Shown in pieces: positions 19,563-28,701 of a DNA stretch of 64,000 nt. A program made the translations under genes and the position numbers. Source of the DNA: Pasteurellaceae bacterium (lineage in GTDB: Bacteria > Pseudomonadota > Gammaproteobacteria > Enterobacterales > Pasteurellaceae); assembly GCA_030528525.1 (NCBI GenBank), contig JAUMYT010000003.1:1-64000 (forward strand), read 5' to 3'. Every line of letters starts with the position of its first letter. Position 1 is the first letter of the stretch. The notes under the pieces are model-generated. The model worked only from the letters and a program-made list of their open reading frames with translations. It did not search any database and was not told where the DNA came from.

Positions 19563-20147
19563 TTAATCGGTAATCGCTTTCCACGTCCGCTGAATAATCT
19601 CATCAAGTACCGTTTGTGAATATTCTTTACCTAATACTCTACGCAGGCGAATAATTTCCCATACTGTTCTTAAACTTATTGCAAAAATCAACTCTTGGTC
19701 TAAGTTGGCAAAAACCCCGTTTTTCTGCCCCCCTTGTAAGAACTTATTGCAAGCCAAACTTTCCGAATTCATATAGGTAGAAAGCAATTTAGAATAGCTT
19801 GGCAGAGATTCATATTGATACAAATTTGTCACAACATTTGGATTTTGTTCTAGAAACTGCCAAGTGGCTTTCCACAGAGCTTGATACTGCTCAAACGCTG
19901 GTAACCTTTCATCATAGTGCTGTTCAAGATGCTGATGAAAACGCTCAAATAAATAAGTAACCAAACAAGTTAAAAGCGTTTCCTTATCTTTGAAATAGAG
20001 ATAAATCGTCCCCACCGAAACACCAGCGTGCTTGGCAATTTTATGGGTGGATAAATTCTGCACGCCGATAGTCGCCATCAGCTCATCAGCCGCATTTAAA
20101 ATACGCAATGCCACCTCATTGAGTGGCATTTTTTGTTCATCAATCAT
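19563..20147 (-). CDS. acrR: TetR/AcrR-family repressor of the RND operon
   Basis: 194 residues. The N-terminal helix-turn-helix spans about 20-55 (STHKIAKHAGVSVGTIYLYFKDKETLL). The C-terminal ligand domain is variable. First gene of the operon, 27 bp before the adaptor, with a palindrome (20163-20176) in its promoter region, so autorepression relieved by a pump substrate is the likely scheme. A variant uptake signal is embedded in the coding sequence at 19708-19738, encoding QGGQKNGVFA. Confidence 0.9.
   Translation of the reverse strand: MIDEQKMPLNEVALRILNAADELMATIGVQNLSTHKIAKHAGVSVGTIYLYFKDKETLLTCLVTYLFERFHQHLEQHYDERLPAFEQYQALWKATWQFLEQNPNVVTNLYQYESLPSYSKLLSTYMNSESLACNKFLQGGQKNGVFANLDQELIFAISLRTVWEIIRLRRVLGKEYSQTVLDEIIQRTWKAITD
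19708..19738 (-). repeat. Variant uptake-signal-like repeat inside acrR
   Basis: Minus strand ACAAGGGGGGCAGAAAAA, tail GTTTTTGCC. It is in sense orientation relative to the gene. Confidence 0.55.
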
Positions 20148-20162
20148 AGCTTATCCCTTAAC

Positions 20163-20176
20163 TGAACGATTGTTCA
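20163..20176. promoter_or_regulatory. Palindromic operator of the acrRAB-like operon
   Basis: TGAAC-GATT-GTTCA, 16 bp upstream of the repressor start. TetR-family regulators typically bind such inverted repeats over their own promoter. Confidence 0.7.
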
Positions 20177-20352
20177 TTTTAATCTATTTTAAAATTTAAG
20201 CAAAAATTAAAGGGTCAAATTGTGTAAAGTTCAGTATAGTTAGACACGAGTATACTCGTATGAGCAACATAAGAACGCTCTCTCTTTATAAAGGCTATAA
20301 CCATAAAAATGATGAAAATAACCGCAATCACACTTTTTTTATTCATTTTCAC

Positions 20353-20381
20353 TTGCACAATAACAGCAAGCTTTCTATAAT
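20353..20381 (+). promoter_or_regulatory. Promoter of the tRNA-Leu gene
   Basis: TTGCAC (20353-20358), 17-bp spacer, TATAAT (20376-20381), then TCTCATCGC ahead of the tRNA at 20406. Confidence 0.8.
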
Positions 20382-20405
20382 TCTCATCGCTTTCACACAA
20401 TACAA

Positions 20406-20492
20406 GCCAGTGTGACGAAATTGGTAGACGTAGCGGATTCAAAATCCGCCGCCCTTAAAAGCGTGTCGGTTCGAGTCCGACCACTGGCACCA
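20406..20492 (+). tRNA. tRNA-Leu, anticodon CAA
   Basis: 87 nt including an encoded CCA. Acceptor arms GCCAGTG and CACTGGC. The D arm has GGTAGAC. The anticodon stem GCGGA/TCCGC encloses TTCAAAA with anticodon CAA. A long class II variable arm follows (GCCCTTAAAAGCGTG). The T arm is GTCGG-TTCGAGT-CCGAC. It decodes UUG. A solitary gene with its own promoter. Confidence 0.96.
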
Positions 20493-20579
20493 TTAGACCT
20501 TTCTTAACCTATCGCAACCTTTCGCCAACACCTAGCAAACCCCAGTAATGACAAAGATTTCAATGTTTTTTGTTTGCAT

Positions 20580-20606
20580 TTGCTTATCGCAACAAGTCGG
20601 TATAAT
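20580..20606 (+). promoter_or_regulatory. Orphan sigma70-like promoter, plus strand
   Basis: TTGCTT, 15-bp spacer, consensus TATAAT (20601-20606). The next gene downstream (purT) is on the other strand, so any transcript would be non-coding or antisense to the purT 3' end. Confidence 0.4.
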
Positions 20607-20655
20607 GGACAAATAATCCCACATTTTATCTATCACACCAGAAGCTTCTGCTTCT

Positions 20656-20693
20656 AAAAGCAGGCAAAAGCAATAATCACTCACCTGCTTCCC
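20656..20693 (-). terminator. Terminator of purT
   Basis: AAGCAGG and CCTGCTT pair across a 20-nt loop; on the minus strand CCTGCTTTT gives a short T-run. It lies just past the purT stop. Confidence 0.6.
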
Positions 20694-20697
20694 TTCT

Positions 20698-21879
20698 CTA
20701 CAGATTGATGTCTAACTTCATATACGCATTGCGTACCTTTTCTAAGGCTTTTTCCACGTTCTCATCACGTGCCAAAACCACACCTAAACGGCGGTGTCCA
20801 TTGACTTCACCCTTGCCGAATAAACGAATGTTGGTATTCGGTTCAGCAAGGACATTGTGCAAATTGCCGAAGGTCACTTGTTTAGATTGTCCTTCCACCA
20901 CCACGGCTTTGGACGCCGATGGGCTGATAAGCGTAATTTCAGGGATTGGCAAGCCCAAAATCGCACGGGCGTGCAGGGCGAATTCGGACAATTCTTGGGA
21001 AATGAGTGTCACCATTCCTGTGTCGTGTGGGCGTGGCGACACTTCGTTGAAAATGACATCATCGCCACAAATGAACAGTTCTACGCCGAAAATACCTCGT
21101 CCACCTAAGGCGGTGGTAATTTTTTCTGCCACCTCTTGAGCCTTTTTCAATGCGGTTTCAGACATCGCTTGTGGCTGCCACGATTCACGGTAGTCACCGT
21201 CAATTTGAATATGCCCGATTGGTGGTAAGAAAGATGTACCGTTAATGTGGCGAACGGTCAGCAAAGAAATCTCGTAATCAAATTTGATGAACCCTTCCAC
21301 GATCACACGTCCACCGCCAGCACGTCCGCCTTGTTGGGCGTAATCCCACGCTTTTTGAATATCCGCTTCGGATTTGATCACGCTTTGACCGTGTCCCGAA
21401 GACGACATAATTGGTTTAACCACGCACGGAATACCAATCTCCGCAATCGATTGCGTAAATTGCTCAAAATTATCCACGAAACGGTATGGAGAAGTTTTTA
21501 GCCCCAGTTCTTCCGATGCCAAACGGCGAATGCCTTCACGGTTCATTGTGAGTTTGGTCGCTTTGGCGGTTGGGATCACGTTGTAGCCTTCCTGCTCCAA
21601 TTCCACCAAGGTATCGGTGGCAATCGCTTCCACTTCTGGCACGATAAAGTCAGGTTTTTCTTTTTCAACCAACGCACGTAAAGCGTTGCCGTCTAACATT
21701 GAAATGGTGTAGGCACGGTGTGCCACTTGCTGGGCTGGGGCATTTTCGTAGCGATCGACCGCAATCACTTCCACGCCTAAGCGTTGCAGTTCAATCACGA
21801 CTTCTTTACCCAATTCGCCTGAACCGAGCATCATTACTTTGGTTGCTTTGGGGGTGAGCGGAGTTCCGAGAGTTGTCAT
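20698..21879 (-). CDS. purT: Formate-dependent phosphoribosylglycinamide formyltransferase (GAR transformylase 2)
   Basis: 393 residues. Uses ATP and formate to formylate GAR in purine synthesis, independent of folate. ATP-grasp fold: the N-terminal [19 protein letters not shown] loop, the [10 protein letters not shown] block, the ATP lid [17 protein letters not shown], and the metal-binding [25 protein letters not shown]. Lies downstream of prfB on the same strand, beyond a strong terminator, so it probably has its own promoter near 21880-21915. Confidence 0.96.
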   Translation of the reverse strand: MTTLGTPLTPKATKVMMLGSGELGKEVVIELQRLGVEVIAVDRYENAPAQQVAHRAYTISMLDGNALRALVEKEKPDFIVPEVEAIATDTLVELEQEGYNVIPTAKATKLTMNREGIRRLASEELGLKTSPYRFVDNFEQFTQSIAEIGIPCVVKPIMSSSGHGQSVIKSEADIQKAWDYAQQGGRAGGGRVIVEGFIKFDYEISLLTVRHINGTSFLPPIGHIQIDGDYRESWQPQAMSETALKKAQEVAEKITTALGGRGIFGVELFICGDDVIFNEVSPRPHDTGMVTLISQELSEFALHARAILGLPIPEITLISPSASKAVVVEGQSKQVTFGNLHNVLAEPNTNIRLFGKGEVNGHRRLGVVLARDENVEKALEKVRNAYMKLDINL

Positions 21880-21907
21880 AGTCTATTCCTTTTTTTGAAT
21901 GTAAGAT

Positions 21908-21937
21908 AAAAAATAAGCAGGGTTTATAACCCTGCTT
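21908..21937 (-). terminator. Terminator of prfB, overlapping its last codons
   Basis: Minus strand AAGCAGGGTT pairs with AACCCTGCTT, followed by ATTTTTT. The stem includes the final codons and the TAA stop (21924-21926). Confidence 0.85.
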
Positions 21938-23022
21938 TAAGACTGGCTTCAATAAAGCGATCTAAATCGCCGTCAAGCACCGCTTGCGTGTTGCGATTTT
22001 CCACGCCTGTGCGTAAATCTTTAATACGTGCATCGTCTAATACATAAGAGCGAATTTGGCTACCCCAACCGATGTCTGATTTACTTTCTTCCATCGCCTG
22101 TTTTTCGGCGTTCTTCTTCATCATTTCCATTTCATACAGCTTGGCTTTGAGCTGTTTCATTGCTTGATCTTTGTTTTGATGTTGCGAACGTCCGTTTTGG
22201 CACTGCACCACAATGCCCGATGGCATATGGGTGATCCGCACCGCGGATTCGGTTTTATTGACGTGCTGACCGCCAGCCCCTGAGGCACGATAGACATCAA
22301 TGCGTAAATCAGCTGGGTTGATTTCGATCTCAAAATCATCATCGACTTCAGGGTAAACGAAGGCGGCACTAAATGAGGTATGGCGGCGGTTGTTGGAATC
22401 AAACGGGCTTTTCCGCACTAAGCGATGAATCCCCGTTTCGGTACGCAACCAGCCGAACGCATATTCGCCCGACACTCGAATTGTTGCAGATTTAATCCCT
22501 GCCACATCGCCGTCAGACACTTCCATCAATTCGGTTTTGAACCCTTTGCTTTCCGCCCAACGCAAGTACATTCGCAGCAGCATTTCCGTCCAGTCTTGGG
22601 CTTCCGTACCGCCCGAACCGGCCTGTAAATCCACATAGCAATCGGCAGCATCGTGAGGGCCGCTAAACATACGGCGAAATTCTAATTGAGCCAGTTTTTC
22701 TTCCAGTTGATCGGCTTCTTGTTGGGCTTCATTGAACGTGTCTTGATCTTCGGCTTCCACCGCCAGCTCAATCAAGCCTTCCACATCTTCAATGCCTTGC
22801 TCAAGGGCTTTAATCGTATCCACCACGCCTTCCAACGCCACTCGCTCTTTACCGAGTGCTTGGGCTTTTTCAGGATCGTTCCAGACATCAGGTTGTTCTA
22901 ATTCGGCATTGACTTCTTCAAGGCGTTCGACTTTCAGATCAAAGTCAAAGATACCCCCGAAGGGTGCGGGTGCGTTCTGCCATATCGGCAAGTTGGGTTT
23001 TGATTGGATTTAATTCAAACAT
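21924..23022 (-). CDS. prfB: Peptide chain release factor 2 with programmed +1 frameshift
   Basis: The true start is ATG 23022 ([16 protein letters not shown]), preceded by AAGGAAAGAC. Twenty-five codons are followed by an in-frame TGA (22945-22947) in CTTTGAC (22944-22950), with GGGGG just upstream as the internal Shine-Dalgarno. A +1 shift continues as [15 protein letters not shown] to the stop at 21924. Total 365 residues, the E. coli RF2 length. Recognises UGA and UAA. The SPF recognition motif ([14 protein letters not shown]) and the GGQ motif ([15 protein letters not shown]) are intact. The frameshift lets RF2 level control its own synthesis. An apparent unshifted start at 22991 is an artefact. 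Confidence 0.96.
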
Positions 23023-23046
23023 TGTCTTTCCTTTTGTGAGTATCTT

Positions 23047-23080
23047 ACAAGGGGGTGAGAAAATGGCAGAAAATGCAAAA
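23047..23080 (+). repeat. Variant uptake-signal-like repeat
   Basis: ACAAGGGGGTGAGAAAAT, tail AAAATGCAAAA, between prfB and the rplY terminator. Confidence 0.75.
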
Positions 23081-23083
23081 TGA

Positions 23084-23117
23084 ACAAAAGCCCTTCGATT
23101 ACTCAAAGGGCTTTTGT
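23084..23117 (-). terminator. Terminator of rplY
   Basis: ACAAAAGCCCTT (23084-23095) pairs with AAGGGCTTTTGT (23106-23117), loop of 10 nt, T-rich on the minus strand. Confidence 0.85.
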
Positions 23118-23129
23118 ATGCACTTTTAA

Positions 23130-23417
23130 TTAAGCACGTTTGAAGTCTAAGTGAACCAATTTTGGTTTGGTTGGGTGACGTTGCATTGCTTGCACTTTCA
23201 CTTTTTCTTCTTTACCACCCACAACGATAGTTAATACTTCGTTGTAGAACGCATCGTGTACTTGTGCGTTGTTTACTTTGTCGTGGTTTAAAACGATTGA
23301 TACAGGCTCTGCGTTACCACCGTAGATGATTGCAGGCACTTGACCATTGTGACGCAGGCGGCGGCTCGCACCCTTACCTTGCGCTAAACGTACTTCAGCT
23401 TCAAATGTAAATGACAT
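23130..23417 (-). CDS. rplY: 50S ribosomal protein L25 (5S rRNA-binding)
   Basis: 95 residues, the short enterobacterial-type L25 without the C-terminal CTC extension. Binds 5S r[30 protein letters not shown] is the signature N-terminal block; the end [14 protein letters not shown] also fits. The start ATG 23417 follows a leader with the hairpin AGAGCAG-TC-CTGCTCT (23438-23453). Monocistronic with a clear promoter and terminator. Confidence 0.95.
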   Translation of the reverse strand: MSFTFEAEVRLAQGKGASRRLRHNGQVPAIIYGGNAEPVSIVLNHDKVNNAQVHDAFYNEVLTIVVGGKEEKVKVQAMQRHPTKPKLVHLDFKRA

Positions 23418-23519
23418 TTTGTGTTTCTCATAAAAAGAGAGCAGGACTGCTCTGTGAATAAAAAATAGCAGGCGACCCAGCTATTCCCAATAAATTTTAC
23501 GGCAAAAAGCCGAATGCGG

Positions 23520-23548
23520 ATTCTACTGAAAAACACAAAAAAAACCAA
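23520..23548 (-). promoter_or_regulatory. Promoter of rplY
   Basis: Minus strand TTGGTT (23543-23548), 17-bp spacer, TAGAAT (23520-23525), then CCGCATTC. TAGAATCCGC recurs upstream of rpsB. Confidence 0.75.
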
Positions 23549-23617
23549 CTGCTTTTTTGTATTTATTTGCGATTTCGCAGAGAATGATCGGCTATTGTTT
23601 CTCGTGAATGTTCTTTA

Positions 23618-23645
23618 TTTCAAAATCAGAATTTTTTGCTAGAAT
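23618..23645 (+). promoter_or_regulatory. Probable promoter of glgP
   Basis: TTTCAA, 16-bp spacer, extended -10 TGCTAGAAT (TAGAAT at 23640-23645), 45 bp before the ATG. Confidence 0.5.
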
Positions 23646-23689
23646 AACGCCATTTTTCATTTATAAAGTAAACTAATTAGGAGTAATAA

Positions 23690-26203
23690 ATGGGCAGTTA
23701 TCAAGCAGATACACGTCTTAGTCCAGAAAATATCAATAACGTAAAAAACGCTATTTTGCATAAACTGGTGTTTGCATTAGGCGTTGAGCCACGTGAAGCG
23801 AGCCGCCGTAACTGGTTAAATGCCGCATTGCGTGTAGTGCGTGACCTTTCAACGGAATCTTGGTTACAAACTCGCCGTAGCCAAGCCGCAAACACCAGCC
23901 GCCGTGTTTACTATCTTTCAATGGAATTTTTAATGGGGCGTACCTTCAGTAACGCAATGATTGCAGAAGGCGTTTACGAACTCATCAAGGCGGCATTCAA
24001 AGAATTAGGCCAAGATTTAGAAGACATCATCAATGAAGAAGGCGATCCCGGTTTAGGCAACGGTGGTTTAGGTCGTTTAGCAGCGTGCTATATGGACAGC
24101 CTTGCAGCAATGAAAATCCCAGCCATTGGTTACGGTATTCGCTACGAATACGGTATGTTCCGCCAAGAGATCAAAAACGGCGAGCAAGTGGAATGCCCTG
24201 ATGCGTGGTTAGATCAAACGTTCGTTTGGCCTTATGTCCGCTCAAGTAAACGCTTCCCTGTTCGTTTCGGCGGCCGCACTTGGCAAGAAGGCAAAAAAAC
24301 CGTGTGGCAAGCCGAAGAAGAGATCTTCGCTCAAGCTCACGATCAACTGATCCCAGGCTTTGAAACCACCGCAACCAACAGCTTGCGTTTATGGTCAGCT
24401 CAGGCAGGCGATAAAGTGTTCGGCTTATCTGACTTCAACCGTGGCGACTATTTTGCTGCAATGAGCCAACAAAACAGCTCTGAAAACGTCTCTCGTGTAC
24501 TTTATCCAGACGACTCGACCTACAATGGTCGTGAACTGCGTTTACGCCAAGAATACTTCCTCTGCTCTGCTTCGGTGCAGGATATTATCCGCCGCCACGA
24601 GTTAGAGTCTGGCTCAATGCTCAATTTTGCTGACAAAGTGGCGATCCACTTAAACGATACTCACCCAACCCTTGCGATTCCTGAGTTAATGCGTATTTTG
24701 ATTGACGAAAAAGGCTACAGCTGGGAACAAGCGTGGAACACCACTCGCAAAACCTTCTTCTACACCAACCACACCTTGATGAGCGAAGCGTTAGAAACTT
24801 GGCCAGTGGAAATGGTGGCACGTGTGTTACCACGCCATCTCCAAATTATTTTTGAAATCAACGACTGGTTCCTGCAAGAGGTGCGTGAGAAATTCCCAGG
24901 CGATGAAGAGTTAGTCAAACGGGTTTCCTTAATTGACGAACAAGGCGACCGCCGTATTCGTATGGCGTGGTTAGCCGTTGTGGCATCTGGCAAGGTGAAC
25001 GGCGTGGCAAAAATCCACTCGGATTTAATGGTGGAATCGATCTTCGCAGACTTTGCAAGAATCTACCCAGATCGTTTCACAAATGTAACGAATGGTGTGA
25101 CCCCACGCCGTTGGATTCAAATTGCCAACCCAGGTTTAGCGGCAATTTTAGACAAACGTATCGGCAAAAACTGGCGTACCGAATTAACTGAACTCAGCAA
25201 ATTAAATGCGTTCGCTGACGATGCGGATCTGCAAGCAGAAATTGCGGCAGTGAAAGTGGAAAACAAACGCAAATTAGCCGCTTATGTGGAACAAACGCAA
25301 GGCATCAAACTCGATCCTGAAGCGATTTTTGACGTGCAAATCAAACGTATCCACAAATACAAACGCCAACAGCTCAACGTGTTGCACATCATTGCACACT
25401 ACAACCGCATTTTGAAAAACCCAACGGCAGATTGGCAGCCACGTGTGTTCATTTTCGCGGGTAAAGCCGCAAGTGCTTACTATGCAGCGAAAAAAGTGAT
25501 TCGTTTAATCAACGATGTCGCAAACGTAATCAACAACGATGCTCGCATTCGTGATTTAATCAAAGTGGTGTTTATCCCGAATTACAGCGTGAGCTTGGCA
25601 CAAATCATCATTCCAGCGGCTGACGTTTCAGAACAAATTTCATTAGCAGGTACTGAAGCATCCGGCACATCGAATATGAAATTTGCTTTAAATGGTGCGT
25701 TAACGATTGGTACGCTAGACGGGGCAAACGTGGAAATTTTAGACCGCGTTGGCAACGACAACATCTTCATTTTCGGTAACACCGTAGAACAAGTGGAAGC
25801 ATTACGTCGTGAAGGATACTCGCCGTATCACTACTTCGAGAAAGATGCGGAGCTGAATGAAGCGATTTCGCAAATTCTCAACGGCAAATTCTCGCCAGAA
25901 GATCCGTATCGCTACCAAGACTTGATTCTGAACTCAGGCGACTACTACCAAGCCTGTGCGGACTTCCGTGCCTATGTGGACGCTCAAGAGAAAGTGGCAG
26001 CCTACTTCCGCAATAAGAAAGCGTGGACACGTTCTGCGATCATCAACATCGCCAATATGGGCTACTTCTCGTCTGACCGTTCGGTGCTTGATTACGCACG
26101 CGACATTTGGAACATTGAGCCAATGAGCGATGTGGAGCTTTCCTCTCAACCAAGCGTGAAAGAAATGATGAGTGATTCCAGCAAATTATTGCTGATCAAA
26201 TAG
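23690..26203 (+). CDS. glgP: Glycogen/alpha-glucan phosphorylase
   Basis: 837 residues. Releases glucose 1-phosphate from glycogen or maltodextrin. The pattern is closer to E. coli GlgP than MalP (for example [35 protein letters not shown]). [25 protein letters not shown] and [20 protein letters not shown] are present. The PLP-binding Lys is in [19 protein letters not shown] near the C-terminal third. The ATG follows AGGAGTAAT. Isolated from other glycogen genes. Confidence 0.95.
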   Translation: MGSYQADTRLSPENINNVKNAILHKLVFALGVEPREASRRNWLNAALRVVRDLSTESWLQTRRSQAANTSRRVYYLSMEFLMGRTFSNAMIAEGVYELIKAAFKELGQDLEDIINEEGDPGLGNGGLGRLAACYMDSLAAMKIPAIGYGIRYEYGMFRQEIKNGEQVECPDAWLDQTFVWPYVRSSKRFPVRFGGRTWQEGKKTVWQAEEEIFAQAHDQLIPGFETTATNSLRLWSAQAGDKVFGLSDFNRGDYFAAMSQQNSSENVSRVLYPDDSTYNGRELRLRQEYFLCSASVQDIIRRHELESGSMLNFADKVAIHLNDTHPTLAIPELMRILIDEKGYSWEQAWNTTRKTFFYTNHTLMSEALETWPVEMVARVLPRHLQIIFEINDWFLQEVREKFPGDEELVKRVSLIDEQGDRRIRMAWLAVVASGKVNGVAKIHSDLMVESIFADFARIYPDRFTNVTNGVTPRRWIQIANPGLAAILDKRIGKNWRTELTELSKLNAFADDADLQAEIAAVKVENKRKLAAYVEQTQGIKLDPEAIFDVQIKRIHKYKRQQLNVLHIIAHYNRILKNPTADWQPRVFIFAGKAASAYYAAKKVIRLINDVANVINNDARIRDLIKVVFIPNYSVSLAQIIIPAADVSEQISLAGTEASGTSNMKFALNGALTIGTLDGANVEILDRVGNDNIFIFGNTVEQVEALRREGYSPYHYFEKDAELNEAISQILNGKFSPEDPYRYQDLILNSGDYYQACADFRAYVDAQEKVAAYFRNKKAWTRSAIINIANMGYFSSDRSVLDYARDIWNIEPMSDVELSSQPSVKEMMSDSSKLLLIK

Positions 26204-26206
26204 CCT

Positions 26207-26240
26207 ACAAGGGGGTGAGAAAACGCAAGAAAATGCAAAA
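26207..26240 (+). repeat. Variant uptake-signal-like repeat
   Basis: ACAAGGGGGTGAGAAAAC, tail AAAATGCAAAA, directly after the glgP stop between convergent glgP and leuD. Confidence 0.75.
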
Positions 26241-26308
26241 CGCCCCCACGTTAAGCCAATATTATAGAGAACAAAATGGGGCATTCGCCCCATTTTTATA
26301 CTGTTTGT

Positions 26309-26914
26309 TTAACGCAGAAATGCCGGAATATTACGCTCATAGTCAGCGATTTTGTCGGCGTGTTGTAGGGTCAAGCCGATATTATCCAAGCCGTTGAGTA
26401 AGCAGTGACGGCGGAAGCTGTCGATTTCAAATTTGTAGATTTTTCCGTTGGCTTGCACTGTTTGCGTTTCTAAATCCACGGTAATTTCCGCTCCTTCATT
26501 TGCCACCACAAATCTGAACAGCTCGTCCACTTCTTCCTCGCTTAAACGCACAGGCAACATTTGGTTGTTCAAGCTGTTACCGTAGAAAATATCGGCGAAA
26601 CTTGGGGCGATGATTACTCGAATGCCGTAGTCGTCCAACGCCCAAGGTGCGTGCTCACGGGACGATCCACAACCAAAATTTTCACGAGCAAGTAGAATAC
26701 TCGCCCCTTGATAGCGTGGGAAATTCAGCACAAAATCAGGATTTGGCTGTTTGCCTTCCTCGTCTAAAAACCGCCATTCGTGAAACAGATGTTGCCCGAA
26801 TCCGACTCGAGTCACTTTCTGTAAAAATTGCTTGGGAATGATCGCATCGGTATCGACGTTTGATGCGTCTAATGGCACCGCAATGCCAGTGTGTTGTCTA
26901 AATTCTTTCGCCAT
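26309..26914 (-). CDS. leuD: 3-isopropylmalate dehydratase small subunit
   Basis: 201 residues. With LeuC isomerises 2- to 3-isopropylmalate in leucine synthesis. The swivelling domain opens [20 protein letters not shown]; the [19 protein letters not shown] loop at the active site is intact. Follows leuC across a 79-bp gap filled by a REP-like pair; the ATG 26914 has a weak Shine-Dalgarno (AAGATT). leuA and leuB are not adjacent in the window. Confidence 0.96.
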   Translation of the reverse strand: MAKEFRQHTGIAVPLDASNVDTDAIIPKQFLQKVTRVGFGQHLFHEWRFLDEEGKQPNPDFVLNFPRYQGASILLARENFGCGSSREHAPWALDDYGIRVIIAPSFADIFYGNSLNNQMLPVRLSEEEVDELFRFVVANEGAEITVDLETQTVQANGKIYKFEIDSFRRHCLLNGLDNIGLTLQHADKIADYERNIPAFLR

Positions 26915-26927
26915 AATCTTATCTCAA

Positions 26928-26991
26928 GTAGGATGGGCTTCAGCCCATCATAAAATTATCAATCACATTGATGGGCTAAAGCCCATCCTAC
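26928..26991. repeat. REP-like inverted pair, GTAGGATGGGC variant, between leuC and leuD
   Basis: Left arm GTAGGATGGGCTTCAGCCCA and right arm its near-exact inverse with AA inserted in the loop. It sits inside a two-gene operon, so it will be in the mRNA as strong hairpins. Confidence 0.85.
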
Positions 26992-26993
26992 AT

Positions 26994-28400
26994 TTAGTTC
27001 AAAGTAAGATTGCGAACATCCACAAACTTGCCATATACCGCAGCGGCGGCTGCCATTGCGGGGCTGACTAAGTGGGTGCGTCCGCCACGTCCTTGGCGAC
27101 CTTCAAAGTTGCGGTTACTGGTGGAGGCACAGCGTTCGCCTGCCGCTAAACGGTCGTTATTCATTGCCAAGCACATTGAGCAGCCCGGTTGTCGCCATTC
27201 AAAACCCGCATCGATAAAAATTTTGTCCAAGCCCTCTTTTTCCGCTTGTTCACGCACTAAGCCAGAACCTGGCACCACCAACGCTTGCACGCCATTGGCG
27301 ACTTTTCGTCCTTTCGCTACGGCAGCAGCGGCACGCAGATCTTCAATCCGAGAATTGGTGCAAGAGCCGATAAAGACTTTATCAATCGCCACGTCAGTCA
27401 ATTTAATGCTGTGTGGCAAATCCATATACGCCAAGGCTTTTTCAGCGGACTGACGTTCGATTGGATCGCTCATTTCCGCAGGATTTGGAATACACTCATT
27501 CACGCCAATCACTTGCCCTGGGTTGGTTCCCCACGTCACTTGTGGCTCGATGTCGCTGGCTTCTAATGTTACCACCGTATCAAATTCTGCACCCTCGTCG
27601 GTGTGGAGCGTTTTCCAATACGCCACGGCATCATCCCAATCTTTGCCTTTCGGGGCAGACGGGCGATCTTTCAAATACGCAAACGTGGTTTCATCAGGGG
27701 CGATCAAACCCGATTTTGCCCCTAATTCGATTGCCATATTGCATACTGTCATTCGCCCTTCCATTGAGAGATCACGAATCGCCTCGCCGCAAAATTCGAC
27801 CACGTGTCCTGTACCGCCTGCCATCGTGGTTTTGCCGATGATCGCCAGCACAATATCTTTCGCCGTGATGCCTTCTTTCACTTTGCCACGCACTTCGATT
27901 TTCATTTTCTTGGCACGGGCTTGCTTGACCGTTTGGGTGGCAAGCACGTGTTCCACTTCGGAAGTCCCAATGCCAAATGCCAACGCCCCGAATGCTCCGT
28001 GAGTGGCGGTGTGAGAGTCGCCACAGACAATCGTCATCCCAGGTAAGGTCAAGCCCTGTTCTGGCCCCATCACGTGCACAATGCCTTGATTGATGTGGTT
28101 GATGTCGTACAGCTGAATGCCGAATTGATCGGTGTTTTTCGCTAACTCTTCCATTTGGATTCGCCCCATTTCGCCTGAACCGCACAGTTCACGGCTATCG
28201 GTTGGCACATTGTGATCCATCGTTGCCACGGTTTTGCTTGGCTGGCGAACTGCTCGACCCATTGCTCGTAAGCCATCAAAGGCTTGTGGCGAAGTCACTT
28301 CGTGAACTAAATGGCGGTTGATGTAGAGTAACGGCGTTTCGCCTTCGGCTTCGTGAACGACGTGAGCATCAAACAATTTTTCGTATAAAGTCTTTTTCAT
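26994..28400 (-). CDS. leuC: 3-isopropylmalate dehydratase large subunit
   Basis: 468 residues, aconitase family, [4Fe-4S] enzyme. Cluster cysteines are in [13 protein letters not shown] and [20 protein letters not shown] and [21 protein letters not shown] are typical. Opening [17 protein letters not shown]. Leads leuC-leuD. No leucine-rich leader peptide was found in the upstream 160 bp, so classic leu attenuation is not apparent. Confidence 0.97.
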   Translation of the reverse strand: MKKTLYEKLFDAHVVHEAEGETPLLYINRHLVHEVTSPQAFDGLRAMGRAVRQPSKTVATMDHNVPTDSRELCGSGEMGRIQMEELAKNTDQFGIQLYDINHINQGIVHVMGPEQGLTLPGMTIVCGDSHTATHGAFGALAFGIGTSEVEHVLATQTVKQARAKKMKIEVRGKVKEGITAKDIVLAIIGKTTMAGGTGHVVEFCGEAIRDLSMEGRMTVCNMAIELGAKSGLIAPDETTFAYLKDRPSAPKGKDWDDAVAYWKTLHTDEGAEFDTVVTLEASDIEPQVTWGTNPGQVIGVNECIPNPAEMSDPIERQSAEKALAYMDLPHSIKLTDVAIDKVFIGSCTNSRIEDLRAAAAVAKGRKVANGVQALVVPGSGLVREQAEKEGLDKIFIDAGFEWRQPGCSMCLAMNNDRLAAGERCASTSNRNFEGRQGRGGRTHLVSPAMAAAAAVYGKFVDVRNLTLN

Positions 28401-28441
28401 AAGCGTTCCAACTCAAGTTAATTTGAAAGGGCGTGCAAGGG

Positions 28442-28477
28442 CATTTTGCACTTTTTATGCAATAAGTCCCCCCTTGC
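28442..28477 (-). repeat. Variant uptake-signal-like repeat (GGGGGGACTT subtype)
   Basis: Minus strand GCAAGGGGGGACTTATT, tail AAAAAGTGCAAAATG. It is in the leuC leader. The same subtype occurs at 48275-48310 and, as a half, at pmbA. Confidence 0.7.
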
Positions 28478-28491
28478 AAACAATGAGTAGG

Positions 28492-28520
28492 ACTATAACG
28501 GCTGTTGTGAAGAAAGTAAA
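28492..28520 (-). promoter_or_regulatory. Probable promoter of leuCD
   Basis: TTTACT (28515-28520), 17-bp spacer, TATAGT (28492-28497) on the minus strand, about 90 bp before the leuC ATG. Confidence 0.6.
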
Positions 28521-28664
28521 ATGGGGTTTTTAGCGTTTTTGACTGTGTAAAAAGGAAAAAAATAGTCAGTTCTCTATGGTTTCAATTTTTTATACTGATT
28601 ATTTTTGCTTTTTTAGTGTTAGATACTTTTCTTGTTTTGATTTGTAGCAGAATTGTTAAAAGAG

Positions 28665-28700
28665 AAATTGGTTATCTTTTGATGAAAAGATAACCAATTT
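28665..28700 (-). terminator. Terminator of the bcr-like gene
   Basis: AAATTGGTTATCTTTT (28665-28680) pairs perfectly with 28685-28700 around a 4-nt loop; it abuts the stop at 28702. Confidence 0.85.
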
Positions 28701-28701
28701 G

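Larger units (their letters stand above)
28401..28701. other. 301-bp intergenic region between leuC and the bcr-like gene
   Basis: Holds, from left, a variant uptake signal (28442-28477), a leuC promoter (28492-28520, minus), an AT-rich stretch with no recognisable gene, and the terminator of the bcr-like gene (28665-28700). Confidence 0.7.

Noticed and set aside
20215-20442. 75-residue minus-strand frame with a hydrophobic segment
   Set aside because: It is antisense to tRNA-Leu and its promoter. An internal 43-residue start (20346) has only a weak ribosome binding site and no recognised family.
22981-22991. Start of prfB at 22991
   Set aside because: It is an artefact of the programmed frameshift; the encoded N-terminus ([10 protein letters not shown]) is antisense-like to family sequence, while 23022 gives the RF2 N-terminus.
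28401-28560. Leucine attenuator upstream of leuC
   Set aside because: No short frame with clustered Leu codons and no terminator/antiterminator pair in the leader.
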